From positions 186,001 to 250,000 of the forward strand of contig NZ_VKKH01000005.1 in assembly GCF_007197995.1 (NCBI RefSeq): a stretch of DNA of 64,000 nt. The letters are read 5' to 3'. Every line of letters begins with the position of its first letter. The first letter of the stretch is position 1. Positions 47,578 through 57,370 of the stretch are shown piece by piece. Position numbers and translations under genes: made by a program. The notes under the pieces were generated by a model. That model had not been told where the DNA came from. It was given only the letters and a program-made list of their open reading frames with translations, and made no database searches. This DNA is from Aliiglaciecola sp. M165. GTDB taxonomy: Bacteria; Pseudomonadota; Gammaproteobacteria; Enterobacterales; Alteromonadaceae.

Positions 47578-48533
47578 CGATTTAGCCTAATTGTCATGCC
47601 ATCCTCAGCAAATTCGACCGGACCAGAATAACGGGCCCTAATATGTTTTAAGCTTAATTGCTGTGTTGGCAAAGTGCGTTGCATGAAATGAGATAGCAAC
47701 AGCTTTCTAACTTGCGCACTATTAGCAATTTCGCCAATTTCTGAAGGTGTCATGTGCAAGTTTTTTGCAACCTCTCCTGCGGTTTCTGGTACGGCATTAT
47801 TTGCAATCAACAAATCTGCCCCTTTGGCAAAAGTTGCCAAAACCTTTTTGTTATTACTCATGTCACCACTGAACACTAATGTACAACCTAAAACCTGAAT
47901 CTTCCATGCGACTGCGGCAACTGGTCCATGGTGCACGGTGACTGCACTGGCGGTTATCTCCGCATCAATGTTTAACTGGTTCTCGTAGCCCGTTTTGTTT
48001 GAGTCTGATTTATCGATATCAACTACGTTAATCTTGTAGTCGGCATCAGTTGTCTTGTCGACATAGTCTTTTAGGTAGGCAAAGGCTCCTTTGGGTCCCA
48101 TCAGTCGTTGCACGTAGTCTGAAGTAGAGGGCATCAGAGCGTTTTGAGTAGGGCCGGCGACAATCAAGACGTTTTGTCGCGGCGTGAAAAAGCTTCCTTT
48201 GATATAGGCTGGCAGATCTGAACTATGATCGACGTGTAAATGCGTGAGCAAAAGCGCACTAACATGTTCGAACTTACCTCCAGCCGCACCAAAGGCAACA
48301 CTGGTTCCTGGCCCCGCATCGACAATCAGCTTACTGTTTCCATCCACCCAAATAATATACCCAGAAGAATTTCTTCCATCATCCAATTCGGGGCCACCTG
48401 ACCCAAGCACCTGCAGGTTAACCCGCTGTGCGTCACAGGTTCGAGCAGCCGCTTCGATGGCGATAGTCACTGGCAAAAATGACATGGAAATAAAAAACAA
48501 CAGCATATTATTTAAAGTAAAAAGTTTGTTCAT
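47574..48533 (-). CDS. Exported MBL-fold metallo-hydrolase
   Basis: The 319-residue protein has a signal peptide (about 1-25) and the metallo-beta-lactamase fold. The metal motif THLHVDHSSD lies at 97-106, with further ligands in SAVTVHHGPVAAVAWKI, VFSGDM and a late LLSHFM. The pattern resembles RNase Z/arylsulfatase-like MBL proteins rather than beta-lactamases. It is the first gene of a two-gene operon with the SMP-30-like protein. Substrate is unknown; an ester or lactone is possible. Confidence 0.85.
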   Translation of the reverse strand: MNKLFTLNNMLLFFISMSFLPVTIAIEAAARTCDAQRVNLQVLGSGGPELDDGRNSSGYIIWVDGNSKLIVDAGPGTSVAFGAAGGKFEHVSALLLTHLHVDHSSDLPAYIKGSFFTPRQNVLIVAGPTQNALMPSTSDYVQRLMGPKGAFAYLKDYVDKTTDADYKINVVDIDKSDSNKTGYENQLNIDAEITASAVTVHHGPVAAVAWKIQVLGCTLVFSGDMSNNKKVLATFAKGADLLIANNAVPETAGEVAKNLHMTPSEIGEIANSAQVRKLLLSHFMQRTLPTQQLSLKHIRARYSGPVEFAEDGMTIRLNR

Positions 48534-48736
48534 TGTTTTTGGGGCCTGTTTATCTTTGTTGATGCTTATCTCGAGTTGAGGTTATTTATGCAACCTTTTT
48601 ATGGTTTGCCACGTAAGATTTATACATGTGTACAAAAGGGAATGCCCCTAAATGGGAATTATTCATCTGCATTCAGTGTCTTATCAGTTAGCATAGACAA
48701 ATATAAATTAATTCAAACTAATAAATTGGGCGATTT

Positions 48737-51421
48737 ATGAAAATACTCAATCCGCTTCGCACCGCTATATTGCTCAGTTGCGTAAGCATCGCCAGCACTA
48801 ACGCACTTGCAAATAATTCGCCGCTTTCGGAACCACTTTGGTTGCAACAAGCCAGCAAAAATGCCAGTTCAACCGGTTATTCGTCCAAACTCATAGCTGG
48901 TCAAAAAATGCTGGTCAACCCAGCGATGTTAGAAATTTTAATTACTAATGATTCAGCGCAGTTTGAAATTCCTGTGGCCTTTCCCGATGGCAATGAAAGC
49001 ATTTTTTTGCTTAAGCAAGTGAAAGTCATGGACGAAGCGCTCGCCGCAAAATTTCCACAAATTCGCTCTTTTATCGGAATCGATACGCTAAATCCATCAA
49101 ACAAAGGTCGATTCGACCTTTCGCCTGCCGGGTTGTCTGGCATGTTCAAATATCAGAATGAATGGGTTTTTCTCACATTCGACAAATTTAACGATAACCA
49201 ATCCTATGTCAGTTACTTTGCGAAAGACGAAATCGTTCCAAAAGGGTTAATTGACCAACAACAAGACTACCTACGCATTCCCGAGAACCTAGTACCCACA
49301 AACTTAGATAATGGCAATGCGTTAGCTAAACCGCTGGCTGCGCGGCCCAACGGCGATTCAGTAACGACCTATCGACTGGCTGTTAGTACCAGTGCAGAAT
49401 ATACTCGAGAAAATGGTGGTGAAGCAGGGGCATTGGCAGAAATCGCCCGCTTGGTGAATCGAATGAATCAGGTTTTATTGGTAGATTTATCCATTCAGTT
49501 TGAATTGGTTGCCAACAACGACCGGTTGATTTTTACCAACGCTGAAACCGATCCTTTTATCAACGATTCAAGCGAAGATCTTGCTGCCAATCAAACCACT
49601 ATCGACAATTTAATTGGCTCTGCCAATTACGATATTGGCCATTTGCTGAGCACCGACCCGGGAGGGTTAGCGACACTTAATAGTATCTGTTTTGATGGTT
49701 TTAAGGCACGTGGTTATTCTGGTAGCAGTCGCCCTTTTGGTGAAAACTTTTACATTCAACTGGTGATCCATGAATTTGGTCATCAATTGGCAGCCGATCA
49801 TTCGTTTAATGCTTTGGGCACTGGCTCCTGCACAAGTGATCAGCGTAGTGATGACGCGTCGGTGGAACCCGGAAGTGGCACAACAATTATGTCTTATGCA
49901 GGCTTGTGCTCAAGTCAAGACGTCGAAAATACCGCAGATGCGTATTTTCACAGCTTTTCAGTTGAGCAAATTCAAGATCATTTGGCTAGTCTCAGTTGCG
50001 GTACAGTTGCGTCTAACGGCAACGCAATTCCTGTCATCAGTACGGCGGAGATTGCCCACACAATCCCAGCCAATACCCCATTTATGCTCACTGCAGCGGT
50101 GACTGATGCAGACAACGATGAGCTGACTTATATTTGGGATCAAGTCAACCCAGGCGGTATAGCTGGCGCAACAGGTTCCGCTGCAGAAATTCGTGCTGAT
50201 AATGGCGCCAATCCACTTTTTCGGTCTTTTCCACCAACAAGTCAACCAACCCGTTACTTTCCGCAATTGAGTAACGTTTTAACTAATACCATTGATTTTG
50301 GTGAGGCGTACCCAACGACTGCCAGAACATTGAATTTTGAACTATTAGTCAGAGATGGCAATGGCGGTGCAAACACGCTTCAAGCCAGTCTGGATGTTGC
50401 ACCTACCGGTGAAGTGTTTTCTGTAAGCGAACCTTTGGCATCGGTGCGCTGGTTAGGCGGTCAGAATCAGAGTGTTGTTTGGAATGTAGCCGGAACAGAT
50501 CAAGCGCCGATTTCTTGTGCAAACGTAGATATTCTTCTCGACGCTGATGGCAATCAAACTTTCGAATCGACATTGCTTGCAAACACCCCCAACGATGGCC
50601 AACAAAATATATTGGCACCCAGTACCAACGCGTCATCGGCGCGTTTGATGGTGAAATGCAGTGATAATGTCTTTTTTGCGGTTAACTCTGGGTCTTTTGA
50701 AATTTTACCGGGAAACAATCCTGTTGCACCATTAATCACCGACCAGGATGCCAGAGCCGAAGCTGAGGACAGTACGTTTAATATCGATTTTACCGATTTG
50801 ATTGTCGACGATCCTGATTCTGATTATCCGTCTAATTTTACCTTAAGTATTCAACCCGGTGCGAGCTACACGGCAACAGGCTCTACGGTGGTTCCCTCGG
50901 CAAATTTCGCGGGAACGTTACAAGTTAACGTGGTGGTAAATGATGGCATCAGTGACAGCAACATTTTTGCTTTTGAAGTGACTATTTTGCCGGTAAATGA
51001 TGCCCCGGTGGCCGTCGATGACAATGAAACCGTTTTGCAAGGCGCAGGTACTAGTACATTTGACGTGTTAGCCAATGATTCAGATGTTGACCAAGATCAA
51101 ATCAGCTTGGCTGAAATCACCTACCTTGGCAATGCGCAGGTAAGTATCGTAAACGGCCAAATAAGTTACACACCAGCAGCGAGTTTTTTTGGCACAGACA
51201 CTGTGCAATACCGCATAGAAGACCCTTCATTTGAAACAGATACCGGCACCTTGACTATTGAAGTGACCCAAAGAGACCCCGATCCTGTGCCATTACCCAC
51301 CCCACCAGTAACCACAGATTCAGGTGGCGGCAGTGCTGGATTTGGACTTTTGTTACTTGCGTTGTTGGGATTACGAAGTCGTTCAATTAGCAGGTCAGCA
51401 CCTGAGGTACAGCAATGTTAA
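48737..51421 (+). CDS. Secreted reprolysin-type zinc metalloprotease with GlyGly-CTERM tail
   Basis: The 894-residue protein has a signal peptide (about 1-25), a propeptide-like region and an M12-type catalytic domain. The zinc motif HEFGHQLAADH lies at 345-355 and the Met-turn is IMSYAG near 385. Ig/cadherin-like domains follow (about 430-850, including DAPVAVDDNETV). The C-terminus is GGGSAGFGLLLLALLGLRSRS, a GlyGly-CTERM sorting signal (Gly-rich motif, hydrophobic helix, basic tail) cleaved by rhombosortase in type II secretion species. It is probably exported by the type II system and attached to or released from the cell surface. The next gene overlaps it. Confidence 0.9.
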   Translation: MKILNPLRTAILLSCVSIASTNALANNSPLSEPLWLQQASKNASSTGYSSKLIAGQKMLVNPAMLEILITNDSAQFEIPVAFPDGNESIFLLKQVKVMDEALAAKFPQIRSFIGIDTLNPSNKGRFDLSPAGLSGMFKYQNEWVFLTFDKFNDNQSYVSYFAKDEIVPKGLIDQQQDYLRIPENLVPTNLDNGNALAKPLAARPNGDSVTTYRLAVSTSAEYTRENGGEAGALAEIARLVNRMNQVLLVDLSIQFELVANNDRLIFTNAETDPFINDSSEDLAANQTTIDNLIGSANYDIGHLLSTDPGGLATLNSICFDGFKARGYSGSSRPFGENFYIQLVIHEFGHQLAADHSFNALGTGSCTSDQRSDDASVEPGSGTTIMSYAGLCSSQDVENTADAYFHSFSVEQIQDHLASLSCGTVASNGNAIPVISTAEIAHTIPANTPFMLTAAVTDADNDELTYIWDQVNPGGIAGATGSAAEIRADNGANPLFRSFPPTSQPTRYFPQLSNVLTNTIDFGEAYPTTARTLNFELLVRDGNGGANTLQASLDVAPTGEVFSVSEPLASVRWLGGQNQSVVWNVAGTDQAPISCANVDILLDADGNQTFESTLLANTPNDGQQNILAPSTNASSARLMVKCSDNVFFAVNSGSFEILPGNNPVAPLITDQDARAEAEDSTFNIDFTDLIVDDPDSDYPSNFTLSIQPGASYTATGSTVVPSANFAGTLQVNVVVNDGISDSNIFAFEVTILPVNDAPVAVDDNETVLQGAGTSTFDVLANDSDVDQDQISLAEITYLGNAQVSIVNGQISYTPAASFFGTDTVQYRIEDPSFETDTGTLTIEVTQRDPDPVPLPTPPVTTDSGGGSAGFGLLLLALLGLRSRSISRSAPEVQQC

Positions 51422-51828
51422 AGGTTCAATTACTAGGTTATTTTTTGGCTGCGTTTCTCTTAATGGGCTGCGAGAATCTAACCATTCGAGAGGCATCAGA
51501 GGTGAAGGCATCAGATGAACAAAACAGTGACGTCAAAGACGTCACCGAACAACAAGCACAAATTGATGCGCGCGAAGCAGTTGATAAGCAGGATTTCCGT
51601 TTGTTGGCTTTTGCCAATAAAGTGATTGCATTACCTGGAATTGGCACAACAGAACAATCATTAAAACTGCTTGAAAAACAGTGCGGATTTCGATTTTTGT
51701 CTGGCACAGGCGATACCGTCAATATAGGTGACGATTTGAGCCGCCGCAAAGCACTTAAGCGTTATGCAGAGGTTTATAATCCTATTGTATTAAAAGGTTG
51801 TCAGACGTTTCAAAAACAATATCAATAG
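51415..51828 (+). CDS. Putative lipoprotein overlapping the metalloprotease gene
   Basis: The 137-residue product has a lipoprotein signal peptide ending LLMGC (lipid cysteine at 19). An acidic, glutamine-rich linker and a small C-terminal domain with two cysteines (EKQCGFRF and LKGCQTF) follow, probably disulfide-bonded. Its ATG lies seven bases inside the metalloprotease frame, so translation is coupled. I do not recognise the family. A role in maturation or anchoring of the protease is only inference from overlap. Confidence 0.75.
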   Translation: MLKVQLLGYFLAAFLLMGCENLTIREASEVKASDEQNSDVKDVTEQQAQIDAREAVDKQDFRLLAFANKVIALPGIGTTEQSLKLLEKQCGFRFLSGTGDTVNIGDDLSRRKALKRYAEVYNPIVLKGCQTFQKQYQ

Positions 51829-51874
51829 ACTGCACGTTTAGGCCTTTCTTTTTGTGTTCATCTTTGCTGTTTTT

Positions 51875-51920
51875 TTGATAGACTCTCTGGCCAGCAAATG
51901 GCGGGTTGTCTATCAATTTT
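51875..51920. terminator. Terminator between the lipoprotein gene and pyrB
   Basis: TTGATAGAC at 51875-51883 pairs with GTCTATCAA at 51908-51916, with an inner GCC/GGC pair, and is followed by TTTT. The opposite side is flanked by a T run as well. It ends the protease transcript. Its T run overlaps the start of a possible pyrB promoter. Confidence 0.7.
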
Positions 51921-51946
51921 GACAGCAATTAATTTCCCAGCATTCT
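51919..51946 (+). promoter_or_regulatory. Candidate sigma-70 promoter of pyrB
   Basis: A consensus -35 box TTGACA lies at 51919-51924, with a weak -10 (CATTCT) 16 bases later. It lies directly after the terminator and about 30 bases before pyrB. The -10 match is poor, so this is tentative. Confidence 0.35.
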
Positions 51947-51976
51947 CTTTCTTTGATACACACATAAGGGTGTACG

Positions 51977-52984
51977 ATGAACTTTAAAGGTCAGCATATT
52001 CTTTCGGTTAATCAATTTGACCGAGACTCCATTCAGACGGTTTTTAATGTTGCCGATCAAATGACTCCTTATGCACTAAGGCAAAAACGCACCAAAGTGC
52101 TTGATGGCGCCATTTTAGGAAACTTGTTTTTTGAAGCCAGTACTCGTACCCGAGTCAGTTTTGGTACTGCATTTAATTTGTTAGGTGGCGAGGTTAGAGA
52201 AACAACCGGCATGTCGAGCTCCGCTTTGGCCAAAGGTGAATCCTTATTTGATACAGCCAGAGTATTGAGCGGTTATTCCGATATTATTGCCATGCGTCAT
52301 CCCCACTCGGGCTCTGTTAGTGAGTTTGCCGAAGGAAGTCGGGTGCCGGTTATCAATGGTGGAGATGGTCCAAACGAACACCCAACCCAAGCACTTCTCG
52401 ATTTGTACACGATAAATAAAGAACAACAATCATTGGGTGGGTCAATAGATGGGATCCACATTGCGATGATTGGCGATCTTAAATATGGTCGAACAGTACA
52501 TTCGCTTTCCAAGTTATTAAGCCTGTTTAAAAATGTGCGCTTTACACTGATTTCACCAAAGGAATTGGCAATGCCCGATAGTGTATTAGACGTTATTGAG
52601 GACGCTGGGCACACTGTGATCCAAACAGACCAACTGGAAGGTAGCGTAGACGCCGATATTTGTTATCAGACAAGGATCCAGGAAGAGCGCTTTGAGTCAC
52701 AAGAAGAAGCGAACAAGTATCGAGGAAAATTTCGACTCAATCAGCTCATTTATACCAAGCATTTTCAATCCAAAACCGTCATTATGCATCCCTTACCTCG
52801 TGATTCTCGAGCTGATGCAAACGAATTGGACAACGATTTAAATCTACACCCCAATTTGGCCATATTTAGACAAACAGACAATGGAGTACTAGTAAGAATG
52901 GCGTTATTCGCTTTAACGTTGGGCGTTGAAGAACTGGTCTCAAAATACGATCGTGACGTACATTGGTATAGTGCTAAACAATAA
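51977..52984 (+). CDS. pyrB: Aspartate carbamoyltransferase, catalytic chain
   Basis: This enzyme condenses carbamoyl phosphate and aspartate in pyrimidine synthesis. The 335-residue protein shows the carbamoyl-phosphate loop FFEASTRTRVSFGTAF near residues 50-65 and HPLPRDSRAD near 270. It is about 25 residues longer than E. coli PyrB, and no regulatory-chain gene pyrI follows; the next gene is hemL. Allosteric control by nucleotides as in E. coli is therefore not supported by this context. AAGGG before the ATG is the ribosome binding site. Confidence 0.94.
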   Translation: MNFKGQHILSVNQFDRDSIQTVFNVADQMTPYALRQKRTKVLDGAILGNLFFEASTRTRVSFGTAFNLLGGEVRETTGMSSSALAKGESLFDTARVLSGYSDIIAMRHPHSGSVSEFAEGSRVPVINGGDGPNEHPTQALLDLYTINKEQQSLGGSIDGIHIAMIGDLKYGRTVHSLSKLLSLFKNVRFTLISPKELAMPDSVLDVIEDAGHTVIQTDQLEGSVDADICYQTRIQEERFESQEEANKYRGKFRLNQLIYTKHFQSKTVIMHPLPRDSRADANELDNDLNLHPNLAIFRQTDNGVLVRMALFALTLGVEELVSKYDRDVHWYSAKQ

Positions 52985-53051
52985 AGTGTGACGTCGACAA
53001 TATTAGGCTCATACCAAACACTTCTAAAAGGTTTAAACTAAAAGAATTTCT

Positions 53052-54341
53052 ATGCAAAAATCTGAACAACTCTTTGCTCAAGCTCAAAAACATATTCCTG
53101 GCGGCGTAAATTCTCCAGTCCGCGCGTTTAAAGCAGTGGGAGGTACACCACCATTTATCGTCAAGGCCGATGGTCCATATCTCTATGACGCTGATGGCAA
53201 GCAATACATTGATTATGTGCAATCTTGGGGTCCCATGGTACTGGGTCATAACAACCCGTTAATCCGACAGGCAGTGATCGATGCGGCGCAAAACGGCTTA
53301 AGTTTTGGTGCGCCGACAGAATCTGAAGTCACCATGGCAGAACTCGTCAACTCATTGGTTCCATCTATGGATATGTTGCGAATGGTTAATTCTGGAACCG
53401 AAGCAACCATGAGCGCGATTCGTTTAGCGCGAGGCGTGACAGGTAAAGACAAAATCTTAAAGTTTGAAGGCTGTTATCATGGCCATGCCGACGCCTTGTT
53501 AGTGAAAGCGGGTTCTGGAGCATTGACCTTAGGCGTGCCAAGCTCGCCTGGGATCCCAGAGGATTTTGCAAAACATACACTCACCATGGAATTTAACAAC
53601 CTATCTAGTGTTGAACAGGCGTTTGAACAATTTGGTGATGATATTGCCTGCATTATCGTGGAGCCTGTAGCCGGCAATATGAATTGTATTCCCCCCGTAG
53701 ATGGCTTTTTGCAAGGGTTAAGAGATATCTGCGACAAATATCAAAGCGTTTTAATCTTTGACGAAGTGATGACTGGATTCAGAGTAGCAAGAGGTGGTGC
53801 ACAAGAGCATTATCAGGTTAAACCTGATTTGACTTGTCTTGGTAAGGTTATTGGCGGTGGTATGCCAGTTGGAGCGTTTGGCGGAAAAGCAGAGATCATG
53901 CAACAAATCGCTCCCAGCGGTCCAATTTACCAAGCTGGTACTTTATCTGGTAATCCCGTGGCCATGGCCGCAGGCATAGCCGCACTTAGTCAAATAAAAG
54001 CTCCGGGGTTATACGAACAGCTTTCTGAGACAACAAAAGCCATTGCTGAAGGTATCAAACAGCGGGCTATCGCTTGCGGGATCCCAATGACAGTAAATTA
54101 TGCCGGCAGTATGTTTGGCATATTCTTTACGGACATCGAGCGGGTGACCAACTATCAACAGGCTATCAATTGCGATACAGAGACCTTTAACCGTTTTTAT
54201 CATGGTATGTTAACCAATGGTGTTTATATGGCTCCAGCTTCCTATGAAGCAGGGTTCGTATCGGCAGCCCATGACGAAGCCATTGTGAGGAGAACTTTGG
54301 ATATCGCAGAAAAAGTTTTATCTGAGATCGCCGGTAAATAA
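53052..54341 (+). CDS. hemL: Glutamate-1-semialdehyde 2,1-aminomutase
   Basis: This PLP enzyme converts glutamate-1-semialdehyde to 5-aminolevulinate, the C5-pathway entry to heme. The 429-residue protein has full family length. The cofactor lysine is Lys265 in [16 protein letters not shown], and the start [10 protein letters not shown] is diagnostic for HemL. It follows pyrB by 67 nt on the same strand, although the two pathways are unrelated. Hairpin-like repeats follow the stop. Confidence 0.96.
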   Translation: MQKSEQLFAQAQKHIPGGVNSPVRAFKAVGGTPPFIVKADGPYLYDADGKQYIDYVQSWGPMVLGHNNPLIRQAVIDAAQNGLSFGAPTESEVTMAELVNSLVPSMDMLRMVNSGTEATMSAIRLARGVTGKDKILKFEGCYHGHADALLVKAGSGALTLGVPSSPGIPEDFAKHTLTMEFNNLSSVEQAFEQFGDDIACIIVEPVAGNMNCIPPVDGFLQGLRDICDKYQSVLIFDEVMTGFRVARGGAQEHYQVKPDLTCLGKVIGGGMPVGAFGGKAEIMQQIAPSGPIYQAGTLSGNPVAMAAGIAALSQIKAPGLYEQLSETTKAIAEGIKQRAIACGIPMTVNYAGSMFGIFFTDIERVTNYQQAINCDTETFNRFYHGMLTNGVYMAPASYEAGFVSAAHDEAIVRRTLDIAEKVLSEIAGK

Positions 54342-54350
54342 AGCATATTT

Positions 54351-54395
54351 TACCCATTCACATTAAGAAGTGATCAGTCGGAATGCGGATGGGTA
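54351..54395 (+). terminator. Hairpin after hemL
   Basis: TACCCAT at 54351-54357 and ATGGGTA at 54389-54395, with an inner CATT/AATG pair, form an imperfect stem ten bases after the hemL stop. No T run follows, so its role is tentative. Confidence 0.4.
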
Positions 54396-54493
54396 TGATT
54401 AACAAGACAAAAATGCCAGCAGCATAGGAATTTTTAGAATTCATTGTTAAGCTGTTGAAATAACAACATTAGCGAAAAGTAAAAGCGGCTGTA

Positions 54494-55588
54494 ATGTTCG
54501 AACAATTGACACAACCCATCTCGCTCATCCTGCTAACGATTATTGTCGTTTTGGCGTTGGCGTTGGTGCGTATGAGTCAGCGATTGAAAAATCATCAACG
54601 ACAACAGCTCGCTACGCGAGAACAAAGTCAAAGCGCTCTTGCACTTAGCGAGAGCGAAGATCAGGACAAACGCTTTCTCAGCAAGGCCGATGAAGCATTG
54701 CGGCTGACACAAACCTTTCAGAAATTTGTGCCGCGGCAATTTGTTGAGCACTTTGCCAAACACGGCTCCAATACGTTGGAGCTTGGTAGAGCAGATGAAG
54801 ACGATGTGGCGATATTGTTTTGCGACATTCGAGGGTTCACCGGGTTATCTGAAAAAATGACTCCTCAGGAACTTATGAAATTTTTAAACTCGTATTTTCT
54901 GAGAATGAACGATCCGATTCACCAAAATAATGGGTTTATCGATAAGTTCATCGGTGACGCCATCATGGCCTTATTCGATCATCCAGATGGTACTGACCAA
55001 GACAAAGCCATCGATGCCATTAATGCAGCGATTGATTTGCGCTACGCCCTTAACATTTACAATCAGCACCGGAGCAACAGTGGCTACCCACCCGTTAATA
55101 TCGGTGTAGGTGTGCACTTTGGACCAGTTATCATTGGAACTGTTGGCTCTGATGACAGAATGGATACGACGGTTATTGGTGACAGCGTAAACATTGCGTA
55201 TCGCATTGAGTCACTTGCACCAAAACTAGGTGCAGACATTATTGTCAGCGCACAAACGCTTGATACCGTCGGCGATCCGGAAAAATATACCTATAGAATA
55301 CTCGATTGGGTAAGAGTCAAAGGTCGAAATACCCCTTTAGAAGTTTACGAAATTCTTGATCATCTGCCTGAAGAAGAGCAAGAACTAAAATTAGCAACGG
55401 CTGAGCTGATAAACAAAGGTATAAAAATTAGGATAGAAAAAGACTGGGACGCAGCACTAGCGTTATTTCAGCAAGCACTTGTTATTAGTCCAGAGGATCC
55501 ATTGATAATTCATCATATGGAACAATGTCATAGAGCCAGAGATGCCGATTATTCTCATGACTGGGATGGTGCTTTAACCCTGCAATAA
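54494..55588 (+). CDS. Class III adenylate/guanylate cyclase, membrane-anchored
   Basis: The 364-residue protein has an N-terminal transmembrane helix (about 10-28) and a linker with FQKFVPRQFVEHF. A class III cyclase domain follows (about 100-275) with metal-binding aspartates in LFCDIRGFTGLSEKM and IDKFIGDAIMALF. The lysine in DKFIGD and the TVIGDSVNIAYRIE segment fit ATP specificity, so a cAMP-forming enzyme is likely. The C-terminal helical tail (WDAALALFQQALVISPEDPLIIHHMEQC in part) looks like one TPR unit. It lies 160 nt upstream of an HDOD gene and may share its signalling role. Confidence 0.88.
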   Translation: MFEQLTQPISLILLTIIVVLALALVRMSQRLKNHQRQQLATREQSQSALALSESEDQDKRFLSKADEALRLTQTFQKFVPRQFVEHFAKHGSNTLELGRADEDDVAILFCDIRGFTGLSEKMTPQELMKFLNSYFLRMNDPIHQNNGFIDKFIGDAIMALFDHPDGTDQDKAIDAINAAIDLRYALNIYNQHRSNSGYPPVNIGVGVHFGPVIIGTVGSDDRMDTTVIGDSVNIAYRIESLAPKLGADIIVSAQTLDTVGDPEKYTYRILDWVRVKGRNTPLEVYEILDHLPEEEQELKLATAELINKGIKIRIEKDWDAALALFQQALVISPEDPLIIHHMEQCHRARDADYSHDWDGALTLQ

Positions 55589-55747
55589 GCATTCTGAAAA
55601 TCCTTTTAAAAGGTACAAAATCCAATAACCTTCCAAAAAAGTTATACGTTGAGCGGCAATTTACATACCCAAAAGTGTCGCTAATTCGATGCATTCGACA
55701 AATCACTGACATATATTGAGGTTAAGTTTTTAACCAGGAAGTAATGT

Positions 55748-56911
55748 ATGGTGCCTTTAGATTTCATCGTCCCTTTGGCCTTGATGCTGTTAGTACTAGT
55801 GGTACTTTGGAGGACCCAAGTCAGTGACATTGAGCAGCAGGACCGCAACACCCTTATCAAGTTGCGCAAAACTCGTGGAGCGCCGATGGAAAAGCAAATT
55901 GTTTTCCCCGATGTCAGCAAACTCCCGTCAGATCCAACGCCTGCTATAGATGTGACCAAGCTTGTCACTATCACCGATGAATTTAAATCCTTTAGACTTC
56001 ATCACAAGTTAGATGAACAAAAGCAAATTCAGGCCGTGGAACGGGCGACAAAATTGCGTCGACCTCACCCAATGTTGTTGTCATTAACAAAGAATATCGT
56101 CGACCCTAAAGAGCTTTTTAATATTATCAGGACCGACCCAGAGCTCGTTGCTAAGGTCCTTAAAATTGTTAATTCTCCTCTTTTCGCACTACGAAAACCC
56201 ATCACAACGATCAACCACGCAGTTATTTTTTTGGGCGTAAGCCAAGTAAAAAACATAGCTTTGCAGTTTATCTTGCAGCAAAACGCGCACTTTAGTAGTG
56301 AAAAGCAAAAGCTGGCCTATCAAAAAATATGGTCGGCGAGCTTTGTCGCAAGTTCGTTAAGTGTGTTGTTGGCAAAAGAGATGAAAATGCCCGATGTCGC
56401 TCAGATGTCGACGCTGTGTTTGCTACAATACCTTGGCGATATAGCCGTATTATCTGCACACCCTGAACTTGCGAAATTCTATTTGGATAGCTCATCTACT
56501 TACACTCGTGTAAAGGCCGTTCAGGAAAAAATCGGTACTCATCCTGCGAAATTGGGCGCATTGCTTGCGCAAAAGTGGCAATTACCCGGTGACATATCAC
56601 AAAATATTAGTGAGAGTTTGCTGCCTATGACCAATCAGTTAGGGGAGCACTTATTAAACATGGACAAGAGCCAAGAAATGATCTTCTGCTATTACGCCTG
56701 CCGCTTGGCGGATTTACTCGTTTTTGAAGAAAACAGCGATATGCTCAATTTCGAAGGACTCAAGTTCGAACAAGTTGGCAAACTTGAGTTTTACTATGCA
56801 CAGGAGCAAATTGAAAAGGTTCGCCTTGAAGCCTTGCATGATGCACTTTGCGCCCGCCAATTTAAACATAAAGCGGCGCAACTGATCGCCCAATTTGCCG
56901 CAACACAATGA
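55748..56911 (+). CDS. HDOD domain protein, membrane-anchored
   Basis: The 387-residue product has an N-terminal transmembrane helix (about 5-21) and an HDOD domain (about 105-300), recognisable by RTDPELVAKVLKIVNSPLF (in part) and ITTINHAVIFLGVSQVKNIALQF. HDOD is an HD-related domain lacking phosphohydrolase ligands. Such proteins relay or scaffold signals in motility, biofilm and stress pathways. Its neighbour is a nucleotide cyclase, which hints at cyclic-nucleotide signalling without proving it. Confidence 0.87.
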   Translation: MVPLDFIVPLALMLLVLVVLWRTQVSDIEQQDRNTLIKLRKTRGAPMEKQIVFPDVSKLPSDPTPAIDVTKLVTITDEFKSFRLHHKLDEQKQIQAVERATKLRRPHPMLLSLTKNIVDPKELFNIIRTDPELVAKVLKIVNSPLFALRKPITTINHAVIFLGVSQVKNIALQFILQQNAHFSSEKQKLAYQKIWSASFVASSLSVLLAKEMKMPDVAQMSTLCLLQYLGDIAVLSAHPELAKFYLDSSSTYTRVKAVQEKIGTHPAKLGALLAQKWQLPGDISQNISESLLPMTNQLGEHLLNMDKSQEMIFCYYACRLADLLVFEENSDMLNFEGLKFEQVGKLEFYYAQEQIEKVRLEALHDALCARQFKHKAAQLIAQFAATQ

Positions 56912-57046
56912 ACGAACGACGCCATTGCTAGGGTGGCCTACGACTCAAGTCTTATTGTGCGCCGACGTTTTTCTAGCCACACTGATCAATATTGTCAGAG
57001 AAACCAATTTAAGAACAAGTATTGTGGCGAGATACTGAGGCGCACT

Positions 57047-57370
57047 ATGAACATCAAGATGAACATTCGTTTGGTCGGCATCCTAACCTATTTACTGGCC
57101 ATGATAGCGCTACAGCAAGTTATTGTTATTCCACTTATTGCCTTGGCGCTGGTTATTGCCGTTTACAAGGCAAAATCAGATGTACTCAAGGCTCATGCAA
57201 AGTATATTCTTAGCGTTTTTGCAGCCGTAAGTGTGGTGATGCTAATCGTCAGTCGTGTTTTTGCACCAAGCGAGGCTGTCGTTGCCGCCACTTTCGCGGT
57301 TGCCGTTGCCTTTATGATGCTCGCCTACGGCGGACTAAAGGCATCTTTAGTTCGCAAGCCCTTCGCTTAA
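57047..57370 (+). CDS. Small membrane protein, unknown function
   Basis: I place the start at ATG 57047, behind a GAGG site (57036-57039), which gives a 107-residue protein of three to four hydrophobic helices; the frame opens 38 codons earlier in non-hydrophobic sequence. I do not recognise the family. The stop codon overlaps the stop of the convergent Dyp peroxidase gene by two bases. Confidence 0.7.
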   Translation: MNIKMNIRLVGILTYLLAMIALQQVIVIPLIALALVIAVYKAKSDVLKAHAKYILSVFAAVSVVMLIVSRVFAPSEAVVAATFAVAVAFMMLAYGGLKASLVRKPFA

